The notes: a model not told the origin generated them from the sequence alone. Counted from the stretch's first letter, positions 1 through 6,884 are shown. The stretch: DNA of 12,038 nt from Candidatus Zymogenus sp. (GCA_030613285.1 JAUWME010000024.1:1-12038); one strand, 5' to 3'. Translations and numbers: made by a program.

Positions 1-15
1 AATCTCCTTTTTCAT
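1..15 (-). CDS. 5' end of a second STAS-like gene copy (partial)
   Basis: Only the first five codons (MKKEI) are inside the window; the gene runs off the left edge. They are identical to the first five codons of the gene starting at 603. A strong Shine-Dalgarno site (AGGAGG on the minus strand, about 21-28) sits at proper spacing before the ATG. The upstream region resembles that of the 603 gene, including a candidate promoter at the matching place, so this is most likely a tandem paralogue. The body of the gene is not visible, so whether it is intact cannot be judged. Confidence 0.6.
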
Positions 16-62
16 TTTTCTACCTCCTCTAATTTTTCAAAAATGCAAGAAACATGACTAAA

Positions 63-89
63 AGTATAATAAAGCGGTGGCAATATCAA
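63..89 (-). promoter_or_regulatory. Candidate promoter of the partial STAS-like copy
   Basis: On the minus strand a TTGATA box (84-89) is followed 15 nt later by TATACT (63-68). The spacing is short, but the -35 box lies about 589 bp from the TTGACA box of the second copy, which is the repeat period of the tandem duplication. It is a plausible promoter for the gene starting at 15, recognised by consensus only. Confidence 0.35.
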
Positions 90-125
90 GGCCTTTTTAG
101 TTCTTAATCCCATAAACCTTATTTT

Positions 126-190
126 CAATTCTGATTTAAGGCCTTGCGGTGCTTTTGCTTCAAGTCGTATTGAGATTTAGCAAATCTCAA
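126..190. repeat. Repeat copy with perfect inverted repeat (left copy)
   Basis: Bases 126-180 are closely similar to 716-770 at an offset of 590, sharing for example CAAGTCGTATTGAGATTTA. The left copy ends in a perfect inverted repeat: TTGAGATTT (170-178), a 3-nt loop, then AAATCTCAA (182-190). It lies 12 nt beyond the stop codon of the STAS-like gene. There is no T-run after the hairpin on the minus strand, so it is not a classical terminator. It may be a 3' stem-loop or a small repeat element carried along in the duplication. Confidence 0.6.
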
Positions 191-201
191 CCAAAACCTA
201 C

Positions 202-603
202 TCAGACATCCTTGCCATCGAGCCAGTCCTCGGCCTCTTTCATATCATTAAACTGTCTTGTTGTCTCTTCAATTCCGGCCTCCCTCGTTACCCTTTTCCC
301 GCCAATCCCAACAATTGCCTGTTCCACAACAAGGGCAAGTTTACCTATTTTCGCATCGTTTAGCATCTGGAGACCTTTGCCATGAAGCTCCATGATCTTC
401 GGGGGGGGCGTCTTCATGTCGCTGGTGTCGGTCAATACCGTAAAACCGGAAGAAAGAAATCCCAATGCCTTCTTATGGTCATCAAGATAATCTGGAACCT
501 CAGAGGAGTCTTGCCAGAAACCTATTAATTTTATATAAAACCGATTTTTTATTTGATCAACATAGATTTCATAGCTATCGTTTTTTTTAATCTCCTTTTT
601 CAT
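202..603 (-). CDS. SpoIIAA/STAS-like small cytoplasmic protein
   Basis: A 133-residue soluble protein with no signal peptide or membrane segment. Its layout resembles the SpoIIAA-like/STAS-fold proteins common in proteobacteria. A beta-strand-rich N-terminus (residues 22-30, FYIKLIGFW) leads to a helix, then a central strand (about 54-61, FTVLTDTSD). A region with PPP at 66-68 comes next, followed by a strand (88-94, KLALVVE) and a C-terminal helix ending in a acidic stretch (EAEDWLDG). Such proteins are thought to bind lipids or partner proteins, but the role here is unknown. The start at 603 is the first Met of the frame; its Shine-Dalgarno is weak. The proline stretch is encoded by a run of eight C on the coding strand. 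A tandem paralogue begins 186 nt downstream. Confidence 0.7.
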   Translation of the reverse strand: MKKEIKKNDSYEIYVDQIKNRFYIKLIGFWQDSSEVPDYLDDHKKALGFLSSGFTVLTDTSDMKTPPPKIMELHGKGLQMLNDAKIGKLALVVEQAIVGIGGKRVTREAGIEETTRQFNDMKEAEDWLDGKDV

Positions 604-775
604 TTCTCTACTTACATTAAATTCTTCAAAAAGATAACTAATTCAACTAATGCTACAATAATGCAATAATAGTGTCAAGACATTTTCCTGCTTTCGACCT
701 GACAAACTAAATTATCAATTCTGATTTCAGATATTCCGATGCTTTGGCTTCAAGTCGTATTGAGATTTAAAAATC
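589..775. repeat. Upstream copy of a ~590 bp tandem duplication
   Basis: The start region of the STAS-like gene (589-603) is identical to 1-15, and 716-770 matches 126-180 with few differences. The -35 boxes of the two copies also fall at matching places. The whole unit (promoter region plus gene plus 3' segment) therefore appears duplicated in tandem. The copies have diverged: the middle of the intergenic part is barely alignable, and the perfect stem at 170-190 is reduced here to AGATTT/AAATCT at 763-776. The event is therefore old. Confidence 0.6.
650..678 (-). promoter_or_regulatory. Sigma-70-type promoter of the STAS-like gene
   Basis: On the minus strand a perfect TTGACA (673-678) is separated by 17 nt from TAGCAT (650-655, 4 of 6 matches to TATAAT). 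Transcription would start near 643 and give a leader of about 40 nt before the ATG at 603. It is recognised by consensus only. Confidence 0.55.
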
Positions 776-778
776 TTC

Positions 779-807
779 TTGTGGATATGGTGCCTTTGTA
801 ATATAAT
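779..807 (+). promoter_or_regulatory. Candidate promoter of azlCD
   Basis: A perfect TATAAT (802-807) lies 17 nt after a weak TTGTGG box (779-784). The predicted start near 814 gives a leader of only about 25 nt before azlC. It sits back-to-back with the minus-strand promoter at 650-678 in the divergent intergenic region 604-834. No operator or attenuator is evident between them. Confidence 0.45.
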
Positions 808-834
808 TCGTCAAATTACTATTGTTTAATTTCA

Positions 835-1542
835 GTGGTCATGAGTTTTTTTAAAAAAAATGAGCTAAAAAAAGGGGCCATAGATTCCCTGCCCATTGTG
901 ATATCGGTATTTCCATTCGGCATCATCTATGGCGTCCTTGCAATAAAGGCGGGATTTACAATCTTCGAGGCAAGTTTTTCCAGCGTGGTAGTCTTTGCCG
1001 GGGCAGCACAGCTTTGTTCCCTCCCGCTTTTTGCCGCCGGAGTAAGTCCCTGGGCAATCATCGGAACGACGTTTATCATTAACCTCAGACACTTTATCAT
1101 GGGGGCTTCCATCTCCCGAAAGATAAAAGAGGATGAACTGATGCCCAGACTCCTTGTCTCATACTTGCTTGTTGATGAATCTTTTGCCATAACTTCGACG
1201 TGGTGGGACACAGCAAAGAGAGAATCCGCAAGGGATTACCTCATCGGATCGGGAATTGCCTTATGGACCTCGTGGAATATTTCAACAATCATCGGCGCTG
1301 TCTTCGGTAATTTTTTGGGCGACCCAAAAAAGTTGGGGATCGATTTTGCCATTGCGGCGGGGTTTATCGGGCTTCTTGTGCCTTTGGTTAAGGGGAGGGT
1401 GGAATTTTTGGTGCTCCTTGTGGCGATAATCGCCTCAATCTTGTCATATCTTTTTATCCCCGGAAGTTGGTATATCTTGATTGCGACATTGTGTGCCAGC
1501 ATAATTGGCGCTTTTCTTTCCCATGATGGTGAAATTGAATGA
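835..1542 (+). CDS. azlC: AzlC/YgaZ family branched-chain amino acid exporter, large subunit
   Basis: This is the large subunit of the two-component AzlCD (YgaZH) exporter, which moves branched-chain amino acids such as valine, or toxic analogues, out across the inner membrane. The protein is about 233 residues, the usual family length, and very hydrophobic. It shows family landmarks: PFGIIYG near the N-terminus, FAGAAQ around 55-60, the NLRH segment after TFII, and a DESFA block in the middle. The frame opens at a GTG (835), but ATG 841 is an equally good or better start; neither has a clear Shine-Dalgarno. The small-subunit gene azlD follows 52 nt downstream in the same direction, which confirms the assignment. 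The exact substrate in this organism is unknown. Confidence 0.92.
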   Translation: MVMSFFKKNELKKGAIDSLPIVISVFPFGIIYGVLAIKAGFTIFEASFSSVVVFAGAAQLCSLPLFAAGVSPWAIIGTTFIINLRHFIMGASISRKIKEDELMPRLLVSYLLVDESFAITSTWWDTAKRESARDYLIGSGIALWTSWNISTIIGAVFGNFLGDPKKLGIDFAIAAGFIGLLVPLVKGRVEFLVLLVAIIASILSYLFIPGSWYILIATLCASIIGAFLSHDGEIE

Positions 1543-1594
1543 TGGTTTTTCAACGATTGATTGAAGAGATAGACAGTAGATAGTAGGTAAAGGG

Positions 1595-1933
1595 ATGGAG
1601 GGGATTTTGGATCACACAAAAATATTGTTGACATTAGTCGGTATGGGGATTGTTACATATCTCACGCGGGTGTTTTTTCTTATCAGCAAAAAAGATGAGG
1701 GGATGCCGAAGTTTGTTGTGAGAGCGCTGAAATTTGTGCCGGTGGCGGTCTTGAGCGCCATCGTCGCCCCATTGATCCTTGCTCCTGAGGGAAGGCTCGC
1801 TTTGACCTACGACAGCCCGTACTTCATTGCAGGTTTTGTTACCTTCGTTATTGCCTACCTGTCAAAGAACCTCATTGTAACGGTTTTTGGCGGAATGGCA
1901 GTAATCCTCATAGTGAAGTTTCTCATTGGATAG
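1595..1933 (+). CDS. azlD: AzlD/YgaH family branched-chain amino acid exporter, small subunit
   Basis: This is the small membrane partner of AzlC; the pair forms the branched-chain amino-acid exporter. It has about 108-112 residues with three to four hydrophobic segments. The N-terminus carries the family pattern GMGIVTYLTRVFF, and the middle carries LKFVPVAVLSAIVAP. The ATG at 1595 has little room for a ribosome binding site. A TTG at 1607 is preceded five bases earlier by GGAGG (1597-1601) and would give MDHTKILLTL, which matches the usual AzlD beginning better, so the true start may be 1607. The gene follows azlC closely and is probably co-transcribed with it. Confidence 0.9.
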   Translation: MEGILDHTKILLTLVGMGIVTYLTRVFFLISKKDEGMPKFVVRALKFVPVAVLSAIVAPLILAPEGRLALTYDSPYFIAGFVTFVIAYLSKNLIVTVFGGMAVILIVKFLIG

Positions 1934-2204
1934 ACGTGAAAGGTGATGTCTATTTCAGTGCATCTCAAAACTTTTTAGTTCTTTCGAATTTTAAGTACCT
2001 GAATATTGACAAAAAGTTTTCTTGGACGGGGAAAATGGGGTTGCAAAACAAAACACGATTGCAGCAAAATTTGCCCACAATTATTTTAAAGGGAGTCGGC
2101 CTAATTCCTCTTAAATGACAGAAATGAGAAATAATGTGACACAGTAAAACTCACCCTTATCAGTAGATAGTCGGTCGATTCTTCAAAATGGCAGGAATGG
2201 GTTA
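1934..2204. other. Convergent intergenic region azlD / CPBP protease
   Basis: About 270 bp lie between two convergent genes. A 60-codon open frame from a GTG at 1936 has no ribosome binding site and no recognisable protein features, so it is not called. A perfect 10-bp inverted repeat of low complexity (AAAACTTTTT at 1967-1976 and AAAAAGTTTT at 2011-2020) has a 34-nt loop and is too AT-rich to call a terminator. An 11-base string, CAGTAGATAGT, at 2161-2171 also occurs before azlD at 1574-1584. Confidence 0.4.
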
Positions 2205-2978
2205 CTAAATCCTTCCGATGATGTTTAGCAAAATCAGAAAGATAGTAATGTCAGCAAAGATGTGGATTACTATCGGCATCAAAAGCCCCTTGGCGTGGTT
2301 ACGTATCGCACCCAAAAAGAGGCCGTAGATAAAGGCCATGACAACGCCCAAAATCCCGTTAGGTACACCCCAGTAGTGTATGCTGCCAAAGATGACTGCC
2401 TGAATAATGATGACAGTTCTTACATTATCAAAAAGATGCAACAGCCCACCGAACAATATCCCCCGATAGATGACCTCTTCGACAATGGCGTTTACGACGG
2501 AGAAGACAAGCCCCCCGATCATGAGTTTATATAACTCAACTTTTGGGAAGTATTCAGCGAACACTGCAATATCGGGATTGAAAAGCCCGTACCACAAAAG
2601 CAGCGATGCTGAACTAACCACCACAACCACAAGACCGATGATTGCAGATATTTTGTTTACTTCGCCTACTGGAGGAATTAGCTTCTCATCTTTTAATGGC
2701 TTTACGAACTGGGCCATAAGAAAATATACGATGATGGGAATTACCAGCATAAGCCCCAGCGTAAAGAAGGGGAGCGTCTTTGTGATATAGACCAATATAA
2801 AGAAGAGGCTTGGGCCGAGGAGGTGCTTAGATCTTTTGTGAAAATATATTGCGATAGAGATAAGCAGCAGGAGAGGAATGGTGTGGAGGTACGGCGCTTC
2901 GATTGTGTGTGTGGGGAAAATGAGGCCAACGGTGGCTGCTGTTATAAAAAGGATTGCCGGTACGGTGTTGCTATTCAT
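2205..2978 (-). CDS. CPBP family intramembrane metalloprotease (Rce1/Abi-like)
   Basis: A polytopic membrane protein of 257 residues. The C-terminal half (about 155-245) carries the three conserved motifs of the CPBP/Abi (Rce1-like) glutamic intramembrane protease family: E167-E168-x3-R172, F197-x3-H201 and H239-x3-D243. All predicted catalytic residues are therefore present. The N-terminal half is four or five plain hydrophobic segments. Known relatives process prenylated or other membrane proteins, or give bacteriocin self-immunity; the substrate here is unknown. The ATG overlaps the end of the acetyltransferase gene by 8 nt in an ATGAATAG arrangement. With no good Shine-Dalgarno of its own, it is probably translated by coupling to that gene. 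No bacteriocin gene is visible nearby. Confidence 0.88.
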   Translation of the reverse strand: MNSNTVPAILFITAATVGLIFPTHTIEAPYLHTIPLLLLISIAIYFHKRSKHLLGPSLFFILVYITKTLPFFTLGLMLVIPIIVYFLMAQFVKPLKDEKLIPPVGEVNKISAIIGLVVVVVSSASLLLWYGLFNPDIAVFAEYFPKVELYKLMIGGLVFSVVNAIVEEVIYRGILFGGLLHLFDNVRTVIIIQAVIFGSIHYWGVPNGILGVVMAFIYGLFLGAIRNHAKGLLMPIVIHIFADITIFLILLNIIGRI

Positions 2979-3468
2979 TTTTAAAAAAAATCTGTAATGT
3001 GATTATGTCGTGGTAACTCCCAAACTTAAAGCCAACCTCCCTTAATGTGCCGATTGTTTCAAAACCGAATGATTTAAAGAGGTGAAGGCTTGGGTCGTTT
3101 CCCGCAACAATCCGAGCAAGGATGGTGTGAAGACCCGATTTTCGCCCCTCCTCGATAATGGCAGAAAGAAGTGCTTTGCCAGTTCCCTCTCCTCTACATT
3201 TTTCGTTTACATAAACGGAGACCTCCGCCGTATCTCTGTATGCGCCCCTGTCTGACCACATGGAGATGGATGCCCACCCTGTGACCTTGCTGTCATTTTG
3301 AGATACAAGGATGGGGTGCTTTGGGCCGTGGGCAAGATACCACTCCCTCTGCTCTTCGGTGGTCTTTGGTTCAATATCAAAGGTGGCGGTGGTGGAAACT
3401 ATCGCTTCGTTGTAGATTTTAGTCACTGCCCCGATGTCGGCCTCTGTCATTTTTCTGATTATCACCAT
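2971..3468 (-). CDS. GNAT family N-acetyltransferase (phosphinothricin/methionine acetyltransferase-like)
   Basis: A single-domain GNAT acetyltransferase of 165 residues that transfers acetyl from acetyl-CoA to an amine. It begins MVIIRKMTEAD...IYNEAI, typical of the COG1247 (Pat/YncA-like) branch, whose members acetylate phosphinothricin, methionine sulfone or similar amino-acid analogues. The acetyl-CoA pyrophosphate loop is R92-G-E-G-T-G-K98. The NDPSLHLFKSFGF block and the following VGFKFGSYHDI block are also characteristic of that branch. The frame extends upstream to a TTG at 3483, but ATG 3468 fits the family start. The gene overlaps the downstream CPBP protease gene by 8 nt. The natural substrate cannot be read from the sequence. 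Confidence 0.9.
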   Translation of the reverse strand: MVIIRKMTEADIGAVTKIYNEAIVSTTATFDIEPKTTEEQREWYLAHGPKHPILVSQNDSKVTGWASISMWSDRGAYRDTAEVSVYVNEKCRGEGTGKALLSAIIEEGRKSGLHTILARIVAGNDPSLHLFKSFGFETIGTLREVGFKFGSYHDIITLQIFFKNE

Positions 3469-3490
3469 TCTTAGTTGCCACAAAATTAGC

Positions 3491-3518
3491 TGTTTACAAT
3501 TTAATGTCTCAATGTCAA
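3491..3518 (-). promoter_or_regulatory. Candidate promoter of the GNAT-CPBP unit
   Basis: On the minus strand a perfect TTGACA (3513-3518) is followed after 16 nt by TAAACA (3491-3496), a weak -10 match. It lies between the terminator at 3528-3561 and the acetyltransferase start, where a new transcription unit should begin. The -35 box is convincing; the -10 box is not. Confidence 0.35.
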
Positions 3519-3527
3519 TTGGTCATC

Positions 3528-3561
3528 AAAAAAGGGGGGGACAGTTTTCTTGTCCCCCTTT
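3528..3561 (-). terminator. Rho-independent terminator of the acyl-CoA dehydrogenase unit
   Basis: Read on the minus strand, GGGGGACA (complement of 3551-3558) and TGTCCCCC pair around a 7-nt loop. Two further C and six T follow (complement of 3528-3533). A strong G/C stem plus a T-tract is the classic intrinsic terminator. It begins 27 nt after the stop codon of acyl-CoA dehydrogenase 1 at 3589. The A/T flanks also pair, so some activity on the plus strand is possible, but no plus-strand gene ends here. Confidence 0.85.
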
Positions 3562-3588
3562 CAATATTTCACATTAGTTTTTTGCCCA

Positions 3589-4755
3589 TCAATATTTTTG
3601 CAGGACGTCCCTGGCAATCAACACCCGCTGTATTTCGGAAGTACCCTCGCCGATGTCGCCGAGCTTTGCGTCGCGGTATAGTCTCTCCACCAGATACTCC
3701 TTGATATACCCGTAACCGCCATGTATCTGCACCGCCCAGCTGGAGATTTGCGTCGAGGCTTCTGATGCGGTAAGTTTTGCGATGGAGGCCATTGTTGCTG
3801 CAGATGGATCGTTATTATCTTTGAGCCATCCAGCCTTGTAAATTAAAAGGCGCGACACATCCGTCAGGGTCTTCATGTCCGCAAGTTTAAAACCCGTCAT
3901 CTGAAATCTACCAATGGGTTTTCCAAACTGATGGCGTTCCTTGGCGTATTTGATAGACTCCTCCATGCAGGCCATAGAGATGCCCAGCGTAACCATCGCC
4001 ATCCCAATTCGCCCATATTCGAGGGTCTGCATCGCCTGGATAAAGCCCTCGTTCTCCACCCCCAGGAGGTTTTCGGAGGGAATCTCGCAGTCGTCAAAAA
4101 TCAACTCCGAGGTTGGAGAGCCTCGGTAACCCATCTTGTCAAGAGGTTTGCCCGCAGAAAAGCCCTTTGTTCCCTTCTCTACGATAAAGGAGCTTACGTT
4201 TCTCCCCTTCTGGCCGTCTTTATCTGTCTTTGCCATGACAACGACAATGTCTGCAATTGGGCCGTTTGTGATGAACATCTTTGTGCCGTTTAATATCCAC
4301 TTGTCCCCTTTTTTCTCGGCTGTGGTTGAAATGCTGATGGCGTCTGAACCTGCGTTGGGTTCCGTCAATCCAAAGGCGCCGACCATCTCGGTGGAAATTA
4401 GCTTTGGGAGATATTTATCCTTTTGCTCGTCTGTGCCAAAGAGGGCTATGGGAATTCCGCAGAGTCCCACGCTTGCCCCAATGGAAAGGTACGTGGATGC
4501 GCAGACCTTGGCAAGCTCTTCCTGAGCGACAGATTGGGTTATCATGTCCCTTGCCGTGCCGCCATATTTTTCTTCATGAAAGAGGCCGGAGTATCCAAAC
4601 TCCGCAAGCTTTTTCATGTTTTCCCTTAATATCTTAAAGCCCGTTTCGTAGTCGGATTGATCCAGCAACTCCGCATTCGGTTTAATTTCATTCTCGCAGA
4701 ACTTCCTAAAGGAGTCCTGAAGCGCCAATTGTTCTTCTGAAAGTGAGTAGTCCAT
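3589..4755 (-). CDS. Acyl-CoA dehydrogenase 1 (short/medium-chain type, canonical Glu)
   Basis: An FAD enzyme that introduces the alpha,beta double bond into an acyl-CoA and passes electrons to electron-transfer flavoprotein. At 388 residues it has the standard family length. The N-terminal helical domain begins YSLSEEQLALQDSFRKF. Signature 1 is at 129-138 (GLTEPNAGSD), the substrate/flavin loop NGTKMFITNG follows, and signature 2 spans about 343-362 (QIHGGYGY...RD). The C-terminal IGEGTSEIQ places the catalytic glutamate at E370, the position used by short- and medium-chain and butyryl-CoA dehydrogenases. It starts 9 nt after the stop of acyl-CoA dehydrogenase 2, with AGGGGGA as ribosome binding site, so the two are in one operon. 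The chain length or branching of the substrate cannot be decided from sequence alone. Confidence 0.95.
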   Translation of the reverse strand: MDYSLSEEQLALQDSFRKFCENEIKPNAELLDQSDYETGFKILRENMKKLAEFGYSGLFHEEKYGGTARDMITQSVAQEELAKVCASTYLSIGASVGLCGIPIALFGTDEQKDKYLPKLISTEMVGAFGLTEPNAGSDAISISTTAEKKGDKWILNGTKMFITNGPIADIVVVMAKTDKDGQKGRNVSSFIVEKGTKGFSAGKPLDKMGYRGSPTSELIFDDCEIPSENLLGVENEGFIQAMQTLEYGRIGMAMVTLGISMACMEESIKYAKERHQFGKPIGRFQMTGFKLADMKTLTDVSRLLIYKAGWLKDNNDPSAATMASIAKLTASEASTQISSWAVQIHGGYGYIKEYLVERLYRDAKLGDIGEGTSEIQRVLIARDVLQKY

Positions 4756-4764
4756 TTTTTCCCC

Positions 4765-5913
4765 CTATGACATCAAGAGTCTTGAGATGATGAGCTTTTG
4801 TATCTCCGATGTACCGCCGCCGATCTGGGCAAGCTTTGTGTCCCGAAAGGCCCGCTCGACGGGATATTCGTGCATGTAGCCGTAACCCCCGTGGATCTGT
4901 AGGGCATCTGACATCGCTGCCATGCCGTAGTCCCCAACGTAGAGTTTTGCCACCGCCGCCTCCATGTGGTTTAGAGACAATCCTTGATCCTTGTTCCACG
5001 CAACCTTGTAGACAAGAAGCCTTGCAGCCTCGATGAAGCATTTGATGTCGGCAAGTTTTTGCTGGATGGCCTGAAACTTGGCAATGGGGCGTCCAAACTG
5101 TTCCCTCTCCTTGGCGTAGCGGGAACTTTCTTTCAAGATAAACTCCATCCCGCCGATGAACGGGGCAAGAAGCGCCGAGCGATCCCACTCAAGGGTCTGA
5201 AGCGCCATGGGAAAACCGTTGTTCAATTCGCCCAAAAGATTTTCTTCTGGTATTTCGCAGTCGTCGAAGAAAAGTTCGGCCGTGGTGGATGTCTTGACGC
5301 CCATCTTTTTTAGGGTCTTGCTGACACCGTACCCTTTTGTCCCTTTCTCGACGATGAAGCCGGACATTCCCATGTGTTTCTTTTCCTTATCGGTGGAGGC
5401 GTACACGACACAGACCTCTGCGATGGGGCCGTTTGTGATGAACATCTTTGTGCCGTTTAAAACCCAGCGATCTCCCTTTTTTACCGCGGATGTTGTTATG
5501 GATGCGGCATCAGAACCGGCATTTGGCTCGGTAAGTCCCATGCAGCCGATCCACTCACCGGTGACCATCTTTGGAAGATATTTATCTTTTTGCTCTTTCG
5601 TTCCATGCTTGAGGATAGTATCGGCAGCAAGGTAAGTATGGGCACCCCATGAAAGGGTCAGACCACCGTCAGCACCTCCTTCTGATAGCGCCTCCCCGGC
5701 AAGACATGCGGTTACAACATCCGATTCTGCGCCACCATATTCCTCTGGGAAATGAAGCCCCAAAAGCCCGAACTCCCCCATTTTCTTCCACGCATCCCAG
5801 CAGAACTCACCCTTTTCCTCGTATTCCTCGGCATACGGGGCGATTTCCTTCTGGGAGAACTTCAGCACTTGATCCCTGAAAGCAAGTTGTTCATCCGTAA
5901 AGGCGAAATCCAT
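4765..5913 (-). CDS. Acyl-CoA dehydrogenase 2 (catalytic base at non-canonical site)
   Basis: The first dehydrogenase gene of the operon, 382 residues, with the same domain order as its downstream paralogue. Signature 1 is at 126-135 (GLTEPNAGSD), NGTKMFITNG is near 153-162, and signature 2 spans about 339-358 (QIHGGYGY...RD). The C-terminal motif reads IGGGTSEIQ, so the canonical catalytic glutamate is replaced by G366. In long-chain and isovaleryl-CoA dehydrogenases the base instead lies on a helix before an arginine. The corresponding place here appears to be D244 (LEWDR), an aspartate where those enzymes have glutamate. The enzyme is therefore probably active but on a different acyl-CoA from dehydrogenase 1. 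The start has an excellent ribosome binding site, AAGGAGGG (5918-5925). Confidence 0.93.
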   Translation of the reverse strand: MDFAFTDEQLAFRDQVLKFSQKEIAPYAEEYEEKGEFCWDAWKKMGEFGLLGLHFPEEYGGAESDVVTACLAGEALSEGGADGGLTLSWGAHTYLAADTILKHGTKEQKDKYLPKMVTGEWIGCMGLTEPNAGSDAASITTSAVKKGDRWVLNGTKMFITNGPIAEVCVVYASTDKEKKHMGMSGFIVEKGTKGYGVSKTLKKMGVKTSTTAELFFDDCEIPEENLLGELNNGFPMALQTLEWDRSALLAPFIGGMEFILKESSRYAKEREQFGRPIAKFQAIQQKLADIKCFIEAARLLVYKVAWNKDQGLSLNHMEAAVAKLYVGDYGMAAMSDALQIHGGYGYMHEYPVERAFRDTKLAQIGGGTSEIQKLIISRLLMS

Positions 5914-5975
5914 GAAACCCTCCTTTTAAATTGTTCCTTTTGAACTAAAATTGAATTAAAATTGAATTGAAAGCC

Positions 5976-6005
5976 ATTGTATAAAAAGTTACCTGACGAT
6001 GTCAG
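5976..6005 (-). promoter_or_regulatory. Candidate promoter of the acyl-CoA dehydrogenase operon
   Basis: On the minus strand CTGACA (6000-6005, 5 of 6) and TACAAT (5976-5981, 5 of 6) are 18 nt apart. The predicted start near 5968 gives a leader of about 55 nt before dehydrogenase 2. This suggests the dehydrogenases can be transcribed apart from tetR. Confidence 0.5.
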
Positions 6006-6006
6006 G
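5992..6006. promoter_or_regulatory. Candidate TetR operator palindrome
   Basis: A perfect inverted repeat, CCTGAC-3 nt-GTCAGG, overlaps the -35 box and spacer of the predicted dehydrogenase promoter. Binding there would block RNA polymerase. TetR-family regulators commonly bind 15-20 bp palindromes at such a place, and a tetR gene lies immediately upstream. The link to this regulator is inferred from position only. Confidence 0.45.
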
Positions 6007-6109
6007 AGTTATCTTTTGCTGTTTCCATAAAAGTGTAATGCTAAAAAGAGTTCGTAATTATTTCGGGCCGTCGACACTACAGTCCTTTTGGCCATTATCC
6101 ATAAGCAGA

Positions 6110-6739
6110 CTAACTATTTTTGGGACATATCGCAAGTCCGTTCAAAAGGGTTGTCGTCAACATATCGGTGGCGTTATTTATCTCATCTTGCGAGATTGAT
6201 TTCATATCGTCCAATATCCAATGTAGCATTATCCTTTCCACAGAACCGTAGATGGCGTAGGCAGCAAAGGTTGCATCAGTTTGTTGGTGGAAAACCCCTT
6301 TCTCCTGACCCATTTTGACTATTTTTGTTATAAGTCTAAAGGCGTCTTTAAAATGGCGGATGTTTTCGTCGTTGAAGAAGCGGGATGTCTTGGCAACGTC
6401 CATGATCATAACCTCGATCATGCTGGGGTTATTTTTGTAGGAGTTGAAGAGAAATGAGATCATTTTACGGATCATCTCCTGTGGTTCTTCTTCCGATGCG
6501 ATTATGTATTCGAGGACATCGATAAAGTTCGTCCAGCGGGTTTTGAAGATGGAGATAAGGAGTTCTTCCTTGCTGTTGAAATAGTGATAGACGAGACCAT
6601 AAGCAATCCCCGCCTCCTTTGCGATGTCTGAGACTCTGGCGCCAAAGTAGCCTTTGTCTGCAAAGACTTGTATTGCGGCGTCGAGGATGACCTTTGTTTT
6701 ATCAATTGAATCTTCGCTGTTTGTGTTTTTTTTATTCAT
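6110..6739 (-). CDS. TetR/AcrR family transcriptional regulator (FadR-like)
   Basis: A 209-residue one-component regulator with an N-terminal helix-turn-helix DNA-binding domain. Residues 15-60 show the TetR pattern: ILDAAIQVFADKGY, VSDIAKEAGIAYGLVYHYF and then SKEELL. The remaining 140 or so residues form an all-helical ligand-binding and dimerisation domain. TetR proteins next to acyl-CoA dehydrogenase genes are often repressors released by acyl-CoA (the Bacillus FadR type), and the C-terminal layout is compatible with that. The gene lies 196 nt upstream of dehydrogenase 2 in the same direction. The palindrome at 5992-6006 is a possible target. The ribosome binding site before ATG 6739 is weak (AAAGAG), which would suit low expression. 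Confidence 0.92.
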   Translation of the reverse strand: MNKKNTNSEDSIDKTKVILDAAIQVFADKGYFGARVSDIAKEAGIAYGLVYHYFNSKEELLISIFKTRWTNFIDVLEYIIASEEEPQEMIRKMISFLFNSYKNNPSMIEVMIMDVAKTSRFFNDENIRHFKDAFRLITKIVKMGQEKGVFHQQTDATFAAYAIYGSVERIMLHWILDDMKSISQDEINNATDMLTTTLLNGLAICPKNS

Positions 6740-6884
6740 CTCTTTTTATTGAAATTTATTGTCTTTTGATTGATATCGATTTCTGATATTTTTACATTTG
6801 CCTGCCCTTGACAAATTTGAAATTTAGCTGACGTCTATTTTGCGGTAAATATCTTTGAGAACGCAACATCTCATCAATAAATAC

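Noticed and set aside
170..190. Rho-independent terminator after the STAS-like gene
   Set aside because: The stem is perfect but AT-rich and is not followed by a T-tract on the minus strand.
149..385. Plus-strand 78-residue serine-rich protein
   Set aside because: It is antisense to the STAS-like gene and has low-complexity composition.
1936..2118. Small plus-strand gene after azlD
   Set aside because: GTG start three bases after the azlD stop, no Shine-Dalgarno, and no recognisable protein features.
4706..5188. Alternative minus-strand frame of 160 residues in the dehydrogenase region
   Set aside because: It is out of frame inside acyl-CoA dehydrogenase 2, whose motifs are intact from start to stop; no frameshift is needed.
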